The notes beneath the pieces were generated by a model. It saw only the letters and a program-made list of their open reading frames with translations, searched no databases and was not told the origin of the DNA. Shown one piece after another: positions 28,074 through 37,020 of a stretch of 64,000 nt of DNA. The first letter of the stretch is position 1. The number at the start of each line of letters is the position of its first letter. Both the position numbers and the translations under genes were made by a program. This DNA comes from JAKPBU01 sp964425695. Lineage in GTDB: Bacteria > Pseudomonadota > Gammaproteobacteria > Xanthomonadales > Xanthomonadaceae. The stretch lies in assembly GCA_964425695.1 (NCBI GenBank), contig CAYRNF010000002.1, forward strand, positions 62,001 to 126,000. The letters run 5' to 3'.

Positions 28074-29921
28074 TCAAGGCGTCTGGGCCGCGAGCTTCTC
28101 CGCCAAGGGCGTCATCTTTTCCGCAAGCGATTTGAGCTCACGATCCGTGAGCTCCACGCCGATCATCTCGTAGGTGAACTTCTCGGCTTTCAGCTGCGCC
28201 TCAATGGTGTTCAAGGATGCGTTCTTGGGCACGATGCCGAAGAACTTGGTCTTGGTCGGGGAGATACTCACCGGCAGGAGCTCGGAGCCAATGTTGAGCA
28301 AAGACTTGCCGCTCGCTTGCGCCAGGCGTTCGACGTCGCGACGCACCTGCCCACCGGCTTCGGAGAGGCGGATCTCACGCATGATGTCCACGAGCTTCAT
28401 GCGGTAGGTCTTCCCATTGCGCGCAGCCTCAATCCGTCGATCGAAGAGGATGTCCCGGGCGTAGGCGCGTAGCTCCGCTCGGTCCGCCTCGCTCAGCGAA
28501 CCGAGGGAGCCTGAGGTTTTACTCAGTTCGCGCGCGGCGCGCTTGCCGGCCTTGGCCTCAAACACCGCCACGATGCGCAGGACACCCGCGTCGCGGTAGG
28601 CGAGGATGCCATCGGTAATCTGCCGGCCCTTGACGTCGCGAATGAGATGGCCCGGGATGAACTCCAAGGTTTTGCCTGCAGGCACCTCAACGCCCAGGGC
28701 GAACGCGCCGGTCCGGGTCCGCAACCACGGCACGACCTTGCTTTCGAGGAGCTCTTCCAGGAGCTGGCCTTTGAGATGGTCGACATTCGGCCCCTTGCCG
28801 ACGCAGCGGCGGATCGCCGGGGCATCGAGCGTCTTCATCATGGAGTGTGCCGCGTGGAGCTCGGTCAGCAGCTTGGTCAGGTCAGCGGTGAATGCCGAAG
28901 AGCCCGAGGCTGCACCTTTGATCACCTCCTTGATCGCGGGTGCGCCGCCTTTTGCCGCCTGTTCAATGAGCTTGGTCTTGGCGCGTAGCTCCGCCGCGGC
29001 GACTTCGATCTCGCGGATCGCCTTGTGGGTGGCCGCGCTTTCGGCGCGTCCCCCAGCCTGCACGACCTTGGACCATGCGGCGGCGTCGCGCCCATATAGC
29101 CGCACCAAGCGGGCCTCGGTATAGAGGATGCGCCCGCCCTTGAACAGGCGGCCCGCGACCGGCAGCAGCACACTGGCGCCCAATATCCCGCGCTCAACAT
29201 CGGTGAGGCTGTAGCCGAATAGGTCTTTCCCGGCATAGGCTTCATACGCGGCAACGGCGTTCCCAACGATCGGGATCAGCGCTATGGCGAGCGTGAGCGC
29301 CTCGACCACCGCCGGGCGATCGACGGGCACGGTGCGCACCTCGGCATCGAGCGGGGCGCTCTGGGCGAGGCGCACGAGCATGACGAGATCGGGTCGCTCG
29401 GCGAGCATGGTCGCAAGGCCCGCCCGCGCACTCATCGACATCACGGCTTTTGAGTTGGGCTGCGCCTTGATCCAGGTCGTAAGCTCGCTCGCGACGAGCT
29501 TCATGACCTCGGCGACGATGGGTAGCTCGCCGTGGATCAGATAGCTCTTGCCGTTTTGCTTGTCGACGACGGCGCTTTGGCGGACACGCTTTTGTGCCAC
29601 GATGTCGACGCCCAGATCGAAATACTCGCGCTGTTTTTGCAGCAAGGCATCCGGCGGAAGAAATTGCGGATTGATCTCGCTGTCCGCCTTGGCCCGACAC
29701 GCCAGGTGCCAGCGCGTCGCGCCTTTAAAGCCGCTCTTGTCCGCCGGCAGCGTGTCGTAGACCAGAACGGAGGCGGGGCTCGCCAGCTCGCGATCCATGA
29801 TCTCCACGCAGCGGCGCGCCAGTGCCAACGCGAAGGCACGGGCGATGCCGCCGAGGAGGAGGCTTTTCAGCTCCTTTGCCGCATCCTCGCGCGCCGCCTG
29901 GTAAGGCTTGATCCCTGCCAT
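28074..29921 (-). CDS. Pre-toxin segment protein with PD-(D/E)XK-like C-terminus
   Basis: A 615-residue protein of no named family. The N-terminal 200 residues are mixed alpha/beta. Residues about 204-258 are strongly hydrophobic and end like the pre-toxin TG domain of polymorphic toxins (EAYAGKDLFGYSLTDVERGI then LGASVLLPVAGRLFKGGR). The C-terminal part at about 430-465 has TDGILAY, then VLRIVAVFEAKAGKR, the D...(E)XK pattern of a PD-(D/E)XK nuclease. This suggests a nuclease toxin or effector; no signal peptide is seen. It starts 24 bp after the 1036-aa gene and the two are likely co-transcribed. No immunity candidate sits next to it. Confidence 0.75.
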   Translation of the reverse strand: MAGIKPYQAAREDAAKELKSLLLGGIARAFALALARRCVEIMDRELASPASVLVYDTLPADKSGFKGATRWHLACRAKADSEINPQFLPPDALLQKQREYFDLGVDIVAQKRVRQSAVVDKQNGKSYLIHGELPIVAEVMKLVASELTTWIKAQPNSKAVMSMSARAGLATMLAERPDLVMLVRLAQSAPLDAEVRTVPVDRPAVVEALTLAIALIPIVGNAVAAYEAYAGKDLFGYSLTDVERGILGASVLLPVAGRLFKGGRILYTEARLVRLYGRDAAAWSKVVQAGGRAESAATHKAIREIEVAAAELRAKTKLIEQAAKGGAPAIKEVIKGAASGSSAFTADLTKLLTELHAAHSMMKTLDAPAIRRCVGKGPNVDHLKGQLLEELLESKVVPWLRTRTGAFALGVEVPAGKTLEFIPGHLIRDVKGRQITDGILAYRDAGVLRIVAVFEAKAGKRAARELSKTSGSLGSLSEADRAELRAYARDILFDRRIEAARNGKTYRMKLVDIMREIRLSEAGGQVRRDVERLAQASGKSLLNIGSELLPVSISPTKTKFFGIVPKNASLNTIEAQLKAEKFTYEMIGVELTDRELKSLAEKMTPLAEKLAAQTP

Positions 29922-29945
29922 GGCCTTATTTCCAAGAGCGAAGCG

Positions 29946-32900
29946 CTACGCCTCGACCCACTCGCCTGCGTCGTTTTGCTCCCACTTGGGTAGCTGATCG
30001 TCCGCCCGCAGATGCACGAGGTTCGTGGGGATGCGCACGGTCCACGGCTCGCCTTGGGGGATCTCCTCCCCAGGCCGATCCAGCCGCTCTGCGATCTCGT
30101 CGGCGATGGGGAGATACAGCGGGCTGCTGATGGTCGGAAGGGGCCCGCCTTCCCACAGCTCGCCGTAGGTCATGAAATGATCGATCGCGCCTTCAAAGCC
30201 TAAGCGCGCCGGCACCGACACTCGGGCGTAGCCGGCTTTGAGGAACTGGGTGAAGAGGGGATCGGGGTCGTCGAATGCGAGGCGCTCTTCCCACTCGCTC
30301 TTGCGGCCCCAGAAGTAGGGGTAGGTGATCCAGGTCAGGTGTTCCCACTCGAACGCCTGCTCGAAGAAGCGCACATAGCTGCCTTCGATGGCCGCCTCGG
30401 AGACATCGATCTGCGGCATACCGGTGCTCGGCGCGTTGTCGATGGCATCGAAGAGATCGAAGTGCTGATCTGTAAGGATGCTGATGCAGTCCTTTTTTAG
30501 CTCGTCTTTCATGCGTTCGAGGTTAACGGCGGGGTTGGCACCCTTGATGGCGATGCCGGCCTGGATCTCGATGGCGGCGAGCTTCTCCTCATATTCGGAG
30601 AGTCGCGCGCGATAGGCCGTCAGGAGCTTGGCGTGGGTTTCCGCGCGCCACTTGCGCATCGCTTCCTCGGTGCGCTGGCACTTGATCTCGATGGTCAAGC
30701 CGACATTCGCCACGCGATTGGTGATGAGCGCGAAAGGCACCGTGCCGCGCTGGCGGGCCATGCTCAGGGTTTGGAGCGTGGTGTAGGTCTTGTCGGCTTT
30801 CAGTCCGACCTGGCGGAAGTTATCGCCAACGACGACAAACAGCGCCCAGTTCTCCTCCCAGTAAAACACCAAGGTGCCGAGATACGCCGAGATCGCCTCG
30901 TAGCCCTCATCGATGGCGATCTGGCCCGAGTGGTTCATCATGGTCGGGGCTTCTTCATCGACCGCCTTGAAGTCCGCACCCTTGGTGATATACGGCGGGG
31001 GAGGCGGGGAGACATCCGTCGCCGCGTAGGCATTCACCCAGTCGCCATAGTTGGTGTCGGTGATTTCCTCCGGGGTGAGCGTGAACTCCTCAGGCTTTTC
31101 GATCTCCACGGCGCTCTCGTGCGCCGCCTGCATTGCCCTGATCAGGAAGGCCGCAGGCTCGGGCACCATGAAGTCGAACATGGTGCGCAGGCCGTAGTTG
31201 AACATCTGGGCCTGGTAGACCTTATTGACCCACTGGTAGACACCAGCGATGTGGCCGGTGCCACCGACATTGTCGAGGAGGTGGCTGTTTTTCTCGGTGA
31301 TCTCGTTGGTGATGCGCAGCGTATGGCGCTTTAACACCCGCTCGCTGATCTTGGTGGCGCTGCGCTGCGTGACGTCTTGGGAGAAGGTCGACGCGGACTT
31401 CGTCGCCTCTTCCTTGGAGCGGGACATCGAGCCTTCCGCGCTCGCGGTGAACTCCACCGTCGGACCGTATTTACCCGAGACCGTGAGACCGGCTTTGAGG
31501 GATGCATCCTCCTTGATCGTCTCGCTGCTCTCCCGCGTCATTTCATAGCGATCGGTCGTTTCGAGCTCGCGCTCTTCCGAGGTCGACAGCTCGGTTTCGA
31601 GGAAGGTGATTTCCTCGGTTTGGCGCTTGGTGGTGTGTTCGCGCTCCTTGCGCTCTCCGCGCAGAACATTCTCGATATGCGCGACATCGGCGCGCTCGTA
31701 GCCAATGAGTTGCTGGCGCACCATGAGAAGATCCGCCACCCCCGCCGGTTTGACCTCGCCCCGCGTCCCCGGGACGCTACCTGGGAAGGCAAAGAACCCC
31801 GGGACGGCACCGACTGAACCGACCACGCTCGCCCAGTGCGATGCCTTGGTGGTCTTCGTGGCCACCAGGGTATTGCCGACACGCTTGAAGCGGCGCTCGA
31901 CACGCGGCCCCAGGGTCGCCTGCAGCTCGCGCTGCGTGGCGAGGCGGGCGCTGGAGAGCTGCTGGACCATACGCTCGACTCCGTCGCGCTCGGCGCTCAG
32001 CTTTTGAACGGAGAGTGCTTTTCGGGTGGCCTCGGTGAGGTTCCCGGCGGCATCCCGTGTCAGGCGCAGGCCTTCTTTTTTGAACTGGGCCGCGGTGATG
32101 GCAGGGCTGCCGGCCGATGCGAGGCGTGCTGGCTTGTCCTCGCTCTGGGGCTGGCGCAGCGCGGTCAGGCTCCTCGGCTCGTTGGTCTCACGCGGCGGCG
32201 CGTCGAGCACGCGCTGCCAGTGTTTGAGCTGCAGATCCGACAGCTTCTCTCCGAACTGGGCGCGCTGGCGCAGGAGTTGCGCCAGTTCCAGGCCCTTGGT
32301 CGGCTCGCGCAGCTCGGACGGGTCGGGTGGGGTGGCCTCAAAGCCATCCGTATCGACCGCGGTGAGCTCGTCGATGGCGGCGCCAAGTTCCCGGTAACGA
32401 CCGACCAGTTGTCCCACTGCCTTCTCGCGCGCGCCATGCGCGGCTTCGCGCTGCTTGCGCACCTTCTCGCGTGCCTCATCGGTCAGGCGGAGCACGGATT
32501 TCAGGCGATCCTTGGATGGGAGCTCGACCGAGCGGCGACGGAAGCGGCGTAGCGCCTGCGCGCTCTTGGGGAACGCATCATCGGCGGCTGCCTTGTTGAC
32601 GATTTCCAGAGTGCGCAGCTGCGCCGTCAGGTCCTCGATTGGGCGCGGGTGCTCCGCTTGGAGCTGCTTGATCGCCACCAGGCTGTCGCGCAGGCGCGCA
32701 AGCGCCGCCTTGAACGCATCCTGCTTGATGGCGTCAGCGGGCGCGGCTCCCAGGCTCGTCTTGATCGCGTCATGGAGCTCACTGGGCGTAATCTCGTCTT
32801 GCAGTTGCAGCGTATCGAGCAACACCGACAGCTCGGCGAGCTTGGTGTGCATCGGCGTCGCGGTCGGCTCGCCGATGAAAAGGTCGCTCGCGATGAAGGT

Positions 32901-33056
32901 CTGCGCCAAATCCCGCAAGGCTTGGCGGTTGCCTGAGCCTTGCAGACGCAGCAGGGATTTTTGGTAGTCGGAGACCTGCGTAAGCTGAATGCTCGGGCTT
33001 TCGGGATCCTGCACCATCGGTGGGCGCATCAGGACGAGGCGGAAGAGGGGTTCCAT
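29946..33056 (-). CDS. Large uncharacterised protein, partner of pre-toxin nuclease
   Basis: A 1036-residue protein I cannot assign to a family. The N-terminal half is helical and coiled-coil-like (RLTDEAREKVRKQREAAHGA; ERADVAHIENVLRGERKERE about 450-470). A serine/threonine-rich, beta-prone zone lies at about 515-560 (SLKAGLTVSGKYGPTVEFTA). A conserved-looking core at 600-640 reads HIAGVYQWVNKVYQAQMFNY then MVPEPAAFLIRAM. The C-terminal third is aromatic-rich (ITYPYFWGRKSEWEERLAF). There is no signal peptide or transmembrane helix. ATG 33056 has a strong AGGAG site; the frame runs 75 codons further up without support. It is first in a two-gene operon with the nuclease-like protein and may be its carrier, delivery or assembly partner. 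Confidence 0.8.
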   Translation of the reverse strand: MEPLFRLVLMRPPMVQDPESPSIQLTQVSDYQKSLLRLQGSGNRQALRDLAQTFIASDLFIGEPTATPMHTKLAELSVLLDTLQLQDEITPSELHDAIKTSLGAAPADAIKQDAFKAALARLRDSLVAIKQLQAEHPRPIEDLTAQLRTLEIVNKAAADDAFPKSAQALRRFRRRSVELPSKDRLKSVLRLTDEAREKVRKQREAAHGAREKAVGQLVGRYRELGAAIDELTAVDTDGFEATPPDPSELREPTKGLELAQLLRQRAQFGEKLSDLQLKHWQRVLDAPPRETNEPRSLTALRQPQSEDKPARLASAGSPAITAAQFKKEGLRLTRDAAGNLTEATRKALSVQKLSAERDGVERMVQQLSSARLATQRELQATLGPRVERRFKRVGNTLVATKTTKASHWASVVGSVGAVPGFFAFPGSVPGTRGEVKPAGVADLLMVRQQLIGYERADVAHIENVLRGERKEREHTTKRQTEEITFLETELSTSEERELETTDRYEMTRESSETIKEDASLKAGLTVSGKYGPTVEFTASAEGSMSRSKEEATKSASTFSQDVTQRSATKISERVLKRHTLRITNEITEKNSHLLDNVGGTGHIAGVYQWVNKVYQAQMFNYGLRTMFDFMVPEPAAFLIRAMQAAHESAVEIEKPEEFTLTPEEITDTNYGDWVNAYAATDVSPPPPPYITKGADFKAVDEEAPTMMNHSGQIAIDEGYEAISAYLGTLVFYWEENWALFVVVGDNFRQVGLKADKTYTTLQTLSMARQRGTVPFALITNRVANVGLTIEIKCQRTEEAMRKWRAETHAKLLTAYRARLSEYEEKLAAIEIQAGIAIKGANPAVNLERMKDELKKDCISILTDQHFDLFDAIDNAPSTGMPQIDVSEAAIEGSYVRFFEQAFEWEHLTWITYPYFWGRKSEWEERLAFDDPDPLFTQFLKAGYARVSVPARLGFEGAIDHFMTYGELWEGGPLPTISSPLYLPIADEIAERLDRPGEEIPQGEPWTVRIPTNLVHLRADDQLPKWEQNDAGEWVEA

Positions 33057-33403
33057 GGGGCACTCCTGTGTGATCGCAGTGCGCTTCCTCGCGCAGCTGC
33101 CGGGGGTGCTTAGATCAACGCGCGATCTTCTGTGCCGAGGCCACATCGGCGCTGTCCGCTTGCAAGCAGAAACTGCGTGGCATCTCAGTGCAGCGCGTGT
33201 GTTCTTTCGCTCGGTGTCCAGATCTTTCCTGGTGGGCGTCTTGTGATGCGTGGCAGTCTGCGTCGCAACGCGGCCGTGCAAGGCCTTGCCTCCTGCGCTT
33301 TACGCACACGCGCGCGCCGCTTGTGCTGGTGATGATCCAGCACCACTAGACGCGCGCGCATGCGCTCCACTGCGGCGAGCTGCGCTCGTGCGCGACCGCT
33401 TCT
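33057..33403. other. Gene-free stretch
   Basis: These 347 bp lie between the start of the 1036-aa gene and the small plus-strand gene. Only GC-rich, low-similarity frames are present. The promoter of the two-gene minus-strand operon must be here; no clear consensus was seen. Confidence 0.35.
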
Positions 33404-33679
33404 TTGCGCCTTGGTGCTGGCCACGAGCAATCCGCTCGCATCAGGAGTCAGTCCATAGACACCAACACGACCCACACGGCCCCCACGCGGCTCATTCGCC
33501 TGGATCGGCTCCATGTCTTTTTGGTCGAGGAGTACGAGCGCCAGGGTGAGAAGCGCAGTGCCTGGGCAAAGATCGGCTCGCCCTTTCCACACCGCGACGG
33601 CTGCGGCTATCGCTTAGTGCTGCGCGCGATCCCGGTGGATGGCGTGCTCATCCTCCGTCTTCCAGAGAAGCGCGATTAG
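33404..33679 (+). CDS. Small island protein, intact paralog of the 23.7-kb pseudogene
   Basis: A conserved small protein whose recognisable part (from DTNTTHTAPTRLIRLDRLHV to VDGVLILRLPEKRD) is about 74 residues. It contains SAWAKIGSPFPHRDGCGYRL, a pattern seen in small cargo proteins of integrating elements; the function is unknown. The frame opens with TTG at 33404. By alignment with its paralog the true start should be at 33455-33457, seven bases after AGGAG, but that codon is ATA, not ATG. So this gene either uses a rare ATA start, initiates at the TTG, or has lost its start. A GAAA-loop terminator follows. Confidence 0.65.
   Translation: MRLGAGHEQSARIRSQSIDTNTTHTAPTRLIRLDRLHVFLVEEYERQGEKRSAWAKIGSPFPHRDGCGYRLVLRAIPVDGVLILRLPEKRD
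33424..33438 (+). repeat. Leader hairpin element, copy 2
   Basis: CGAGCAATCCGCTCG, identical to 23640-23654, followed by CATCAGGAG in front of the paralogous gene. Together with a shared TTGCGCC 15-20 bp upstream, this suggests the leader was duplicated with the gene or is under selection. Confidence 0.7.
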
Positions 33680-33687
33680 CGTTCAAG

Positions 33688-33707
33688 GCGGGGCCGAAAG
33701 GCCCCGC
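33688..33707 (+). terminator. Hairpin with GAAA loop after small gene
   Basis: GCGGGGCC-GAAA-GGCCCCGC is an 8-bp GC stem with a stable GNRA tetraloop, nine bases after the small gene's stop and before the convergent XRE gene. There is no long T run; it probably terminates both. Confidence 0.75.
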
Positions 33708-33774
33708 TGCTTGCGTCTTATCAGGCCAGCATCCGCCTGCACCGCGCGGCCTGCTCACTACCCTGCGCCCGTCC

Positions 33775-34137
33775 TCAGGTCGCAAGCGCCGCTAGCAGAC
33801 GACACGCCACGAGGCGGTTTCGATGCGGCAGGCGGCGCAGCAGATCGAGCGCTTGGTTCTCGATCTCATCGCGGGCGAAGTCGCCGATCAAGGCCGCAGT
33901 TTCGGCTGCTTCGGTGGCCGAGACGCGCATGGGACCGCGCCCCGTCGCCAACCACTCAAAGCACACCGTTGTGATGCTGGCCAGCTGGCTGAGATGAGCC
34001 ACGCTTGGCGAAGTGCCTCCTGGCGCCTCCCACTGGGCCACTGCACTGCGTCGCACGCCAACCTCCGATGCCAAGCGTGCCTGGGAGAGCCTGGCGCCCG
34101 TCCTGGCTTGGCGGATCCGAACTGACATCGGCGCCAT
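33775..34137 (-). CDS. XRE-family transcriptional regulator
   Basis: A 120-residue DNA-binding protein with an N-terminal Cro/C1-type helix-turn-helix: VRIRQARTGARLSQARLASE, VGVRRSAVAQWE, then SPSVAHLSQLASI. The C-terminal half is helical (ALIGDFARDEIENQALDLLR) and may dimerise. It is divergent from the hydrolase-protease operon, with 217 bp between, and is a plausible repressor of that operon or of itself. The ligand and signal are unknown. ATG 34128 is an alternative start three codons in. Confidence 0.85.
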   Translation of the reverse strand: MAPMSVRIRQARTGARLSQARLASEVGVRRSAVAQWEAPGGTSPSVAHLSQLASITTVCFEWLATGRGPMRVSATEAAETAALIGDFARDEIENQALDLLRRLPHRNRLVACRLLAALAT

Positions 34138-34174
34138 GGTTCTTCCTCCCGAAGAAGATAGCGGAACTGATCGG

Positions 34175-34190
34175 ACAGCAACTCTGCTGT
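34175..34190. promoter_or_regulatory. Inverted repeat in XRE / protease divergent region
   Basis: ACAGCA-ACTC-TGCTGT (6-4-6) lies 38 bp upstream of the XRE start in the shared intergenic region; a candidate operator for the XRE regulator. Confidence 0.4.
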
Positions 34191-34354
34191 GCTTTTGTCC
34201 GGAAACGCTGTCCGCACACGCCTCCGGCCATCGAAGCTGAACCTGTCCCCAAACCGGGAAGGAAAACTGACTGTGTGACGACGATCACGATTCTTGAACG
34301 CCTAGGGCTGTCGTGCGATTGATCCGCCGTCCTCAGCCAAGGAGGAGGTCTGCG

Positions 34355-36964
34355 ATGGCAGTCAAGAAGGCTAAAGCGAAACCCGTCCGCGCCTCGTCGC
34401 GCACAAAGCTGATAACGGAGCCCGACTTCGGTCCGCCGAACAAGGTCGAGTTCAAACCGCTATTCGAGCCCACACAGCGCTCGACGAGGAAGACCAAGAT
34501 CGCCAAGAACACCGTCGAGCCGGTGAAGGCGAGAACAGCGGTCTACGTCCACGGGATCGGCAACCACCCCGAAGAGCAAGTCCTCGTGGTGCGCTGGGAT
34601 CGCGCCCTGTTTCGAAAGGACATGGGCGACCGCACCCGGATGGCCTATTGGGTGAACCGGGCGCGCTACCCCCAGGCGTCGAGCTGCGACTGTATCGACC
34701 CCAAATGCGCCTGCCACGACCCTGAGGAAGTGGTGCGCGCGCGTCGCGTGCTCGCAACCGGCACGCCCGATCCGGATCGCGAACTGCGTGAGGCGGTCCA
34801 AGCGATTACGTCCGATCCGGCTGAACAGGAATTTCTCTACGAGATCGGCTCGGACATGCTCGATGTGGCCAAGGCGGAAGCCGCCCGTGAACAAGGCGTG
34901 GCAGCGCGGCGCAGTCTGGGCAAAGGGACGTATGGCCTGCAGAGCAAGGGCATCGGTGATGCGATCCTCAGAAAGCTGACCGATCTGATTACCGGCATGG
35001 CATTGCCCGATGTGCAGGACTTTCTGTTTGAGCCTGAGCATCGAAAGGAAATGGAGGACACTTTCCTCACCCGCTTGCAAAGCGGCGGGAATCCCTTCGT
35101 AGTCATCGCCCACAGTCAAGGCTCGATGATCGCCTACGACGTGCTGCGCCAGCTCACCAAGGCAGACATCGACGTGCGCCTGTTTGTCACCATCGGCTCC
35201 CCTCTGGGACTGCCGCCGGTGCGCAGCGTGTTCAAGAAGTGGACCAAGAAGAACAAGCTACCGTTCCCAGCTTGCGTAACGCGCTGGATCAATGTGGCGG
35301 CTGTCGGTGATGTCGTGGCGTTCGATCCGACTTTGGGCGATGAGATCGAGCGCAAGTCCGGCCAGGCTTTCGAGGATTACCTCATCAAGAAAGAAGAGCG
35401 CGATGCGAACGTACTTTCTCGGGGCAATGCGCATTCGTCGATGGGATATTTATCGACAGGCTTCGTGCAAAGCAATGTCTACGAAGCAGTGGGGCGGGAG
35501 TTCGCAAGCAGTCTTGGCAAGCAGATCATCACGTCAGATCTCGTCGAGATGGTCGAGACCGAGTCGGAGGACTTCCGGCACAAGGTGATGATCGAGATCA
35601 ATGAGGACAAGGCTCAGGGCGATCAGTCGATCGAACGCGGTCGGGCCCTCATCGATGGGCGCCTGGCCGACTTGGCCATGAAGTCTGGGGTGGACCAAGG
35701 CCGGCTCGCGATCCTCCACCACGCACGGTATGTCTCAGCGGAACTCAACCGCGCAGAAATCGAGGTGCTCCGGACGGACTTCAAATCGCTTCAAGTCCAT
35801 CGGGTGTGGCAAAACGCCCGCAAGCGCGCCCTCATCTGTCGCTCGGCGCATATGGTGCAGGCGACGCCCGCCCAGCAGGCCTACGCGGCCCATGGGCACA
35901 ACATCGAGTGGGCGGTGCTCGATACGGGCATCCATCATCGGCATCCCCATTTTCAGTCGCACCGAAACATCGCCAGCGTCTGGGACTGCACGCAAAGTTC
36001 GAAACCCAAAGCGGGCGGGATCAGCGAGCCGCGCGGCGGCTTCGTCGAGATTGACAATGGCACCGTGAAGCTCCCGGCCGAGGCCGATGACTTCATCGAT
36101 CGTTCTGGCCATGGGACACATGTGGCGGGGATCATCGCCGGACAGTATCCGTTCTTGCTCATGGATGACGACGAACGCCTGGTGTTCTCAGGGATGGCTC
36201 CGAAGACGAAGCTGCACTCGTTCAAGGTGCTCAACGATCGGGGCGAAGGCGAGGACGCGTGGATCCTCATTGCGCTCGACAAGATCGCCCGGATCAACGA
36301 GCAGTCGCCGAGCCTGCGCATTCATGGCATCAACCTGAGCCTCGGTGGAAACTTCGACCCGAGCGTTTATGGATGTGGGCATACCCCGCTGTGCATGGAG
36401 CTGCGCAGGCTGTGGCGCCAGGGTGTGGTGATCGTGCTGGCCGCAGGCAATGAGGGCTTCGCGGTTCTGCAGACGCTCGAAGATGGCCCTTGGCACGCCA
36501 ATCTCGACCTGTCGATCGGCGACCCGGCAAACCTCGATGAGGCCATCGCCGTCGGCTCGGTGCACCGAGTCAATCCCCATACCTATGGGGTCAGCTACTT
36601 CTCTTCGCGCGGTCCAACCGCGGATGGAAGACAAAAGCCTGATCTTGTCGCGCCAGGCGAGAAGATCCTCTCGGCCCGCGCCGACTTCGAAGACCTCATC
36701 GGATCCAGCGCGGCGAGCTTCACCCCAAAGCAGCTCGAAGGCTTCACCGCCGAACAGCTCTATGTCGCTGAATCGGGCACCAGCATGGCTGCGCCACACG
36801 TTTCGGGTCTCATCGCCGCTTTTCTATCGCAACGGCGGGAGTTCATTGGCTACCCTGACCGGGTCAAGAAAATCTTGCTCGACAACTGCACGAACCTTGG
36901 GCGCGATTCTTATGCACAAGGGGCGGGAATGCCAAACCTAGTCAAGATGCTGGCGAGCACCTAA
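34355..36964 (+). CDS. Alpha/beta-hydrolase fused to subtilisin-like protease
   Basis: An 869-residue two-enzyme fusion. The N-terminal half is an alpha/beta hydrolase (VYVHGIGNHPEEQ near residue 62; nucleophile elbow AHSQG with Ser254), like bacterial lipase/esterase domains. The C-terminal half is an S8 peptidase with a full triad: Asp523 (VLDTGIHHRHPHF), His586 (SGHGTHVAGIIAG) and Ser810 (SGTSMAAPHVSG), plus the oxyanion Asn in VLAAGNEG. There is no signal peptide, so it acts inside the cell unless activated otherwise. A GGAGGAGG site precedes ATG 34355. It is first of three co-directional genes with two membrane-anchored proteins. Intracellular proteases in such modules often serve defence; here that is inference. 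Confidence 0.88.
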   Translation: MAVKKAKAKPVRASSRTKLITEPDFGPPNKVEFKPLFEPTQRSTRKTKIAKNTVEPVKARTAVYVHGIGNHPEEQVLVVRWDRALFRKDMGDRTRMAYWVNRARYPQASSCDCIDPKCACHDPEEVVRARRVLATGTPDPDRELREAVQAITSDPAEQEFLYEIGSDMLDVAKAEAAREQGVAARRSLGKGTYGLQSKGIGDAILRKLTDLITGMALPDVQDFLFEPEHRKEMEDTFLTRLQSGGNPFVVIAHSQGSMIAYDVLRQLTKADIDVRLFVTIGSPLGLPPVRSVFKKWTKKNKLPFPACVTRWINVAAVGDVVAFDPTLGDEIERKSGQAFEDYLIKKEERDANVLSRGNAHSSMGYLSTGFVQSNVYEAVGREFASSLGKQIITSDLVEMVETESEDFRHKVMIEINEDKAQGDQSIERGRALIDGRLADLAMKSGVDQGRLAILHHARYVSAELNRAEIEVLRTDFKSLQVHRVWQNARKRALICRSAHMVQATPAQQAYAAHGHNIEWAVLDTGIHHRHPHFQSHRNIASVWDCTQSSKPKAGGISEPRGGFVEIDNGTVKLPAEADDFIDRSGHGTHVAGIIAGQYPFLLMDDDERLVFSGMAPKTKLHSFKVLNDRGEGEDAWILIALDKIARINEQSPSLRIHGINLSLGGNFDPSVYGCGHTPLCMELRRLWRQGVVIVLAAGNEGFAVLQTLEDGPWHANLDLSIGDPANLDEAIAVGSVHRVNPHTYGVSYFSSRGPTADGRQKPDLVAPGEKILSARADFEDLIGSSAASFTPKQLEGFTAEQLYVAESGTSMAAPHVSGLIAAFLSQRREFIGYPDRVKKILLDNCTNLGRDSYAQGAGMPNLVKMLAST

Positions 36965-37020
36965 AAGGGCCGATCTGCAGGTTGTGGACAGTTTCAGTAT
37001 TCACAGTAGGAGAGCGTGTC

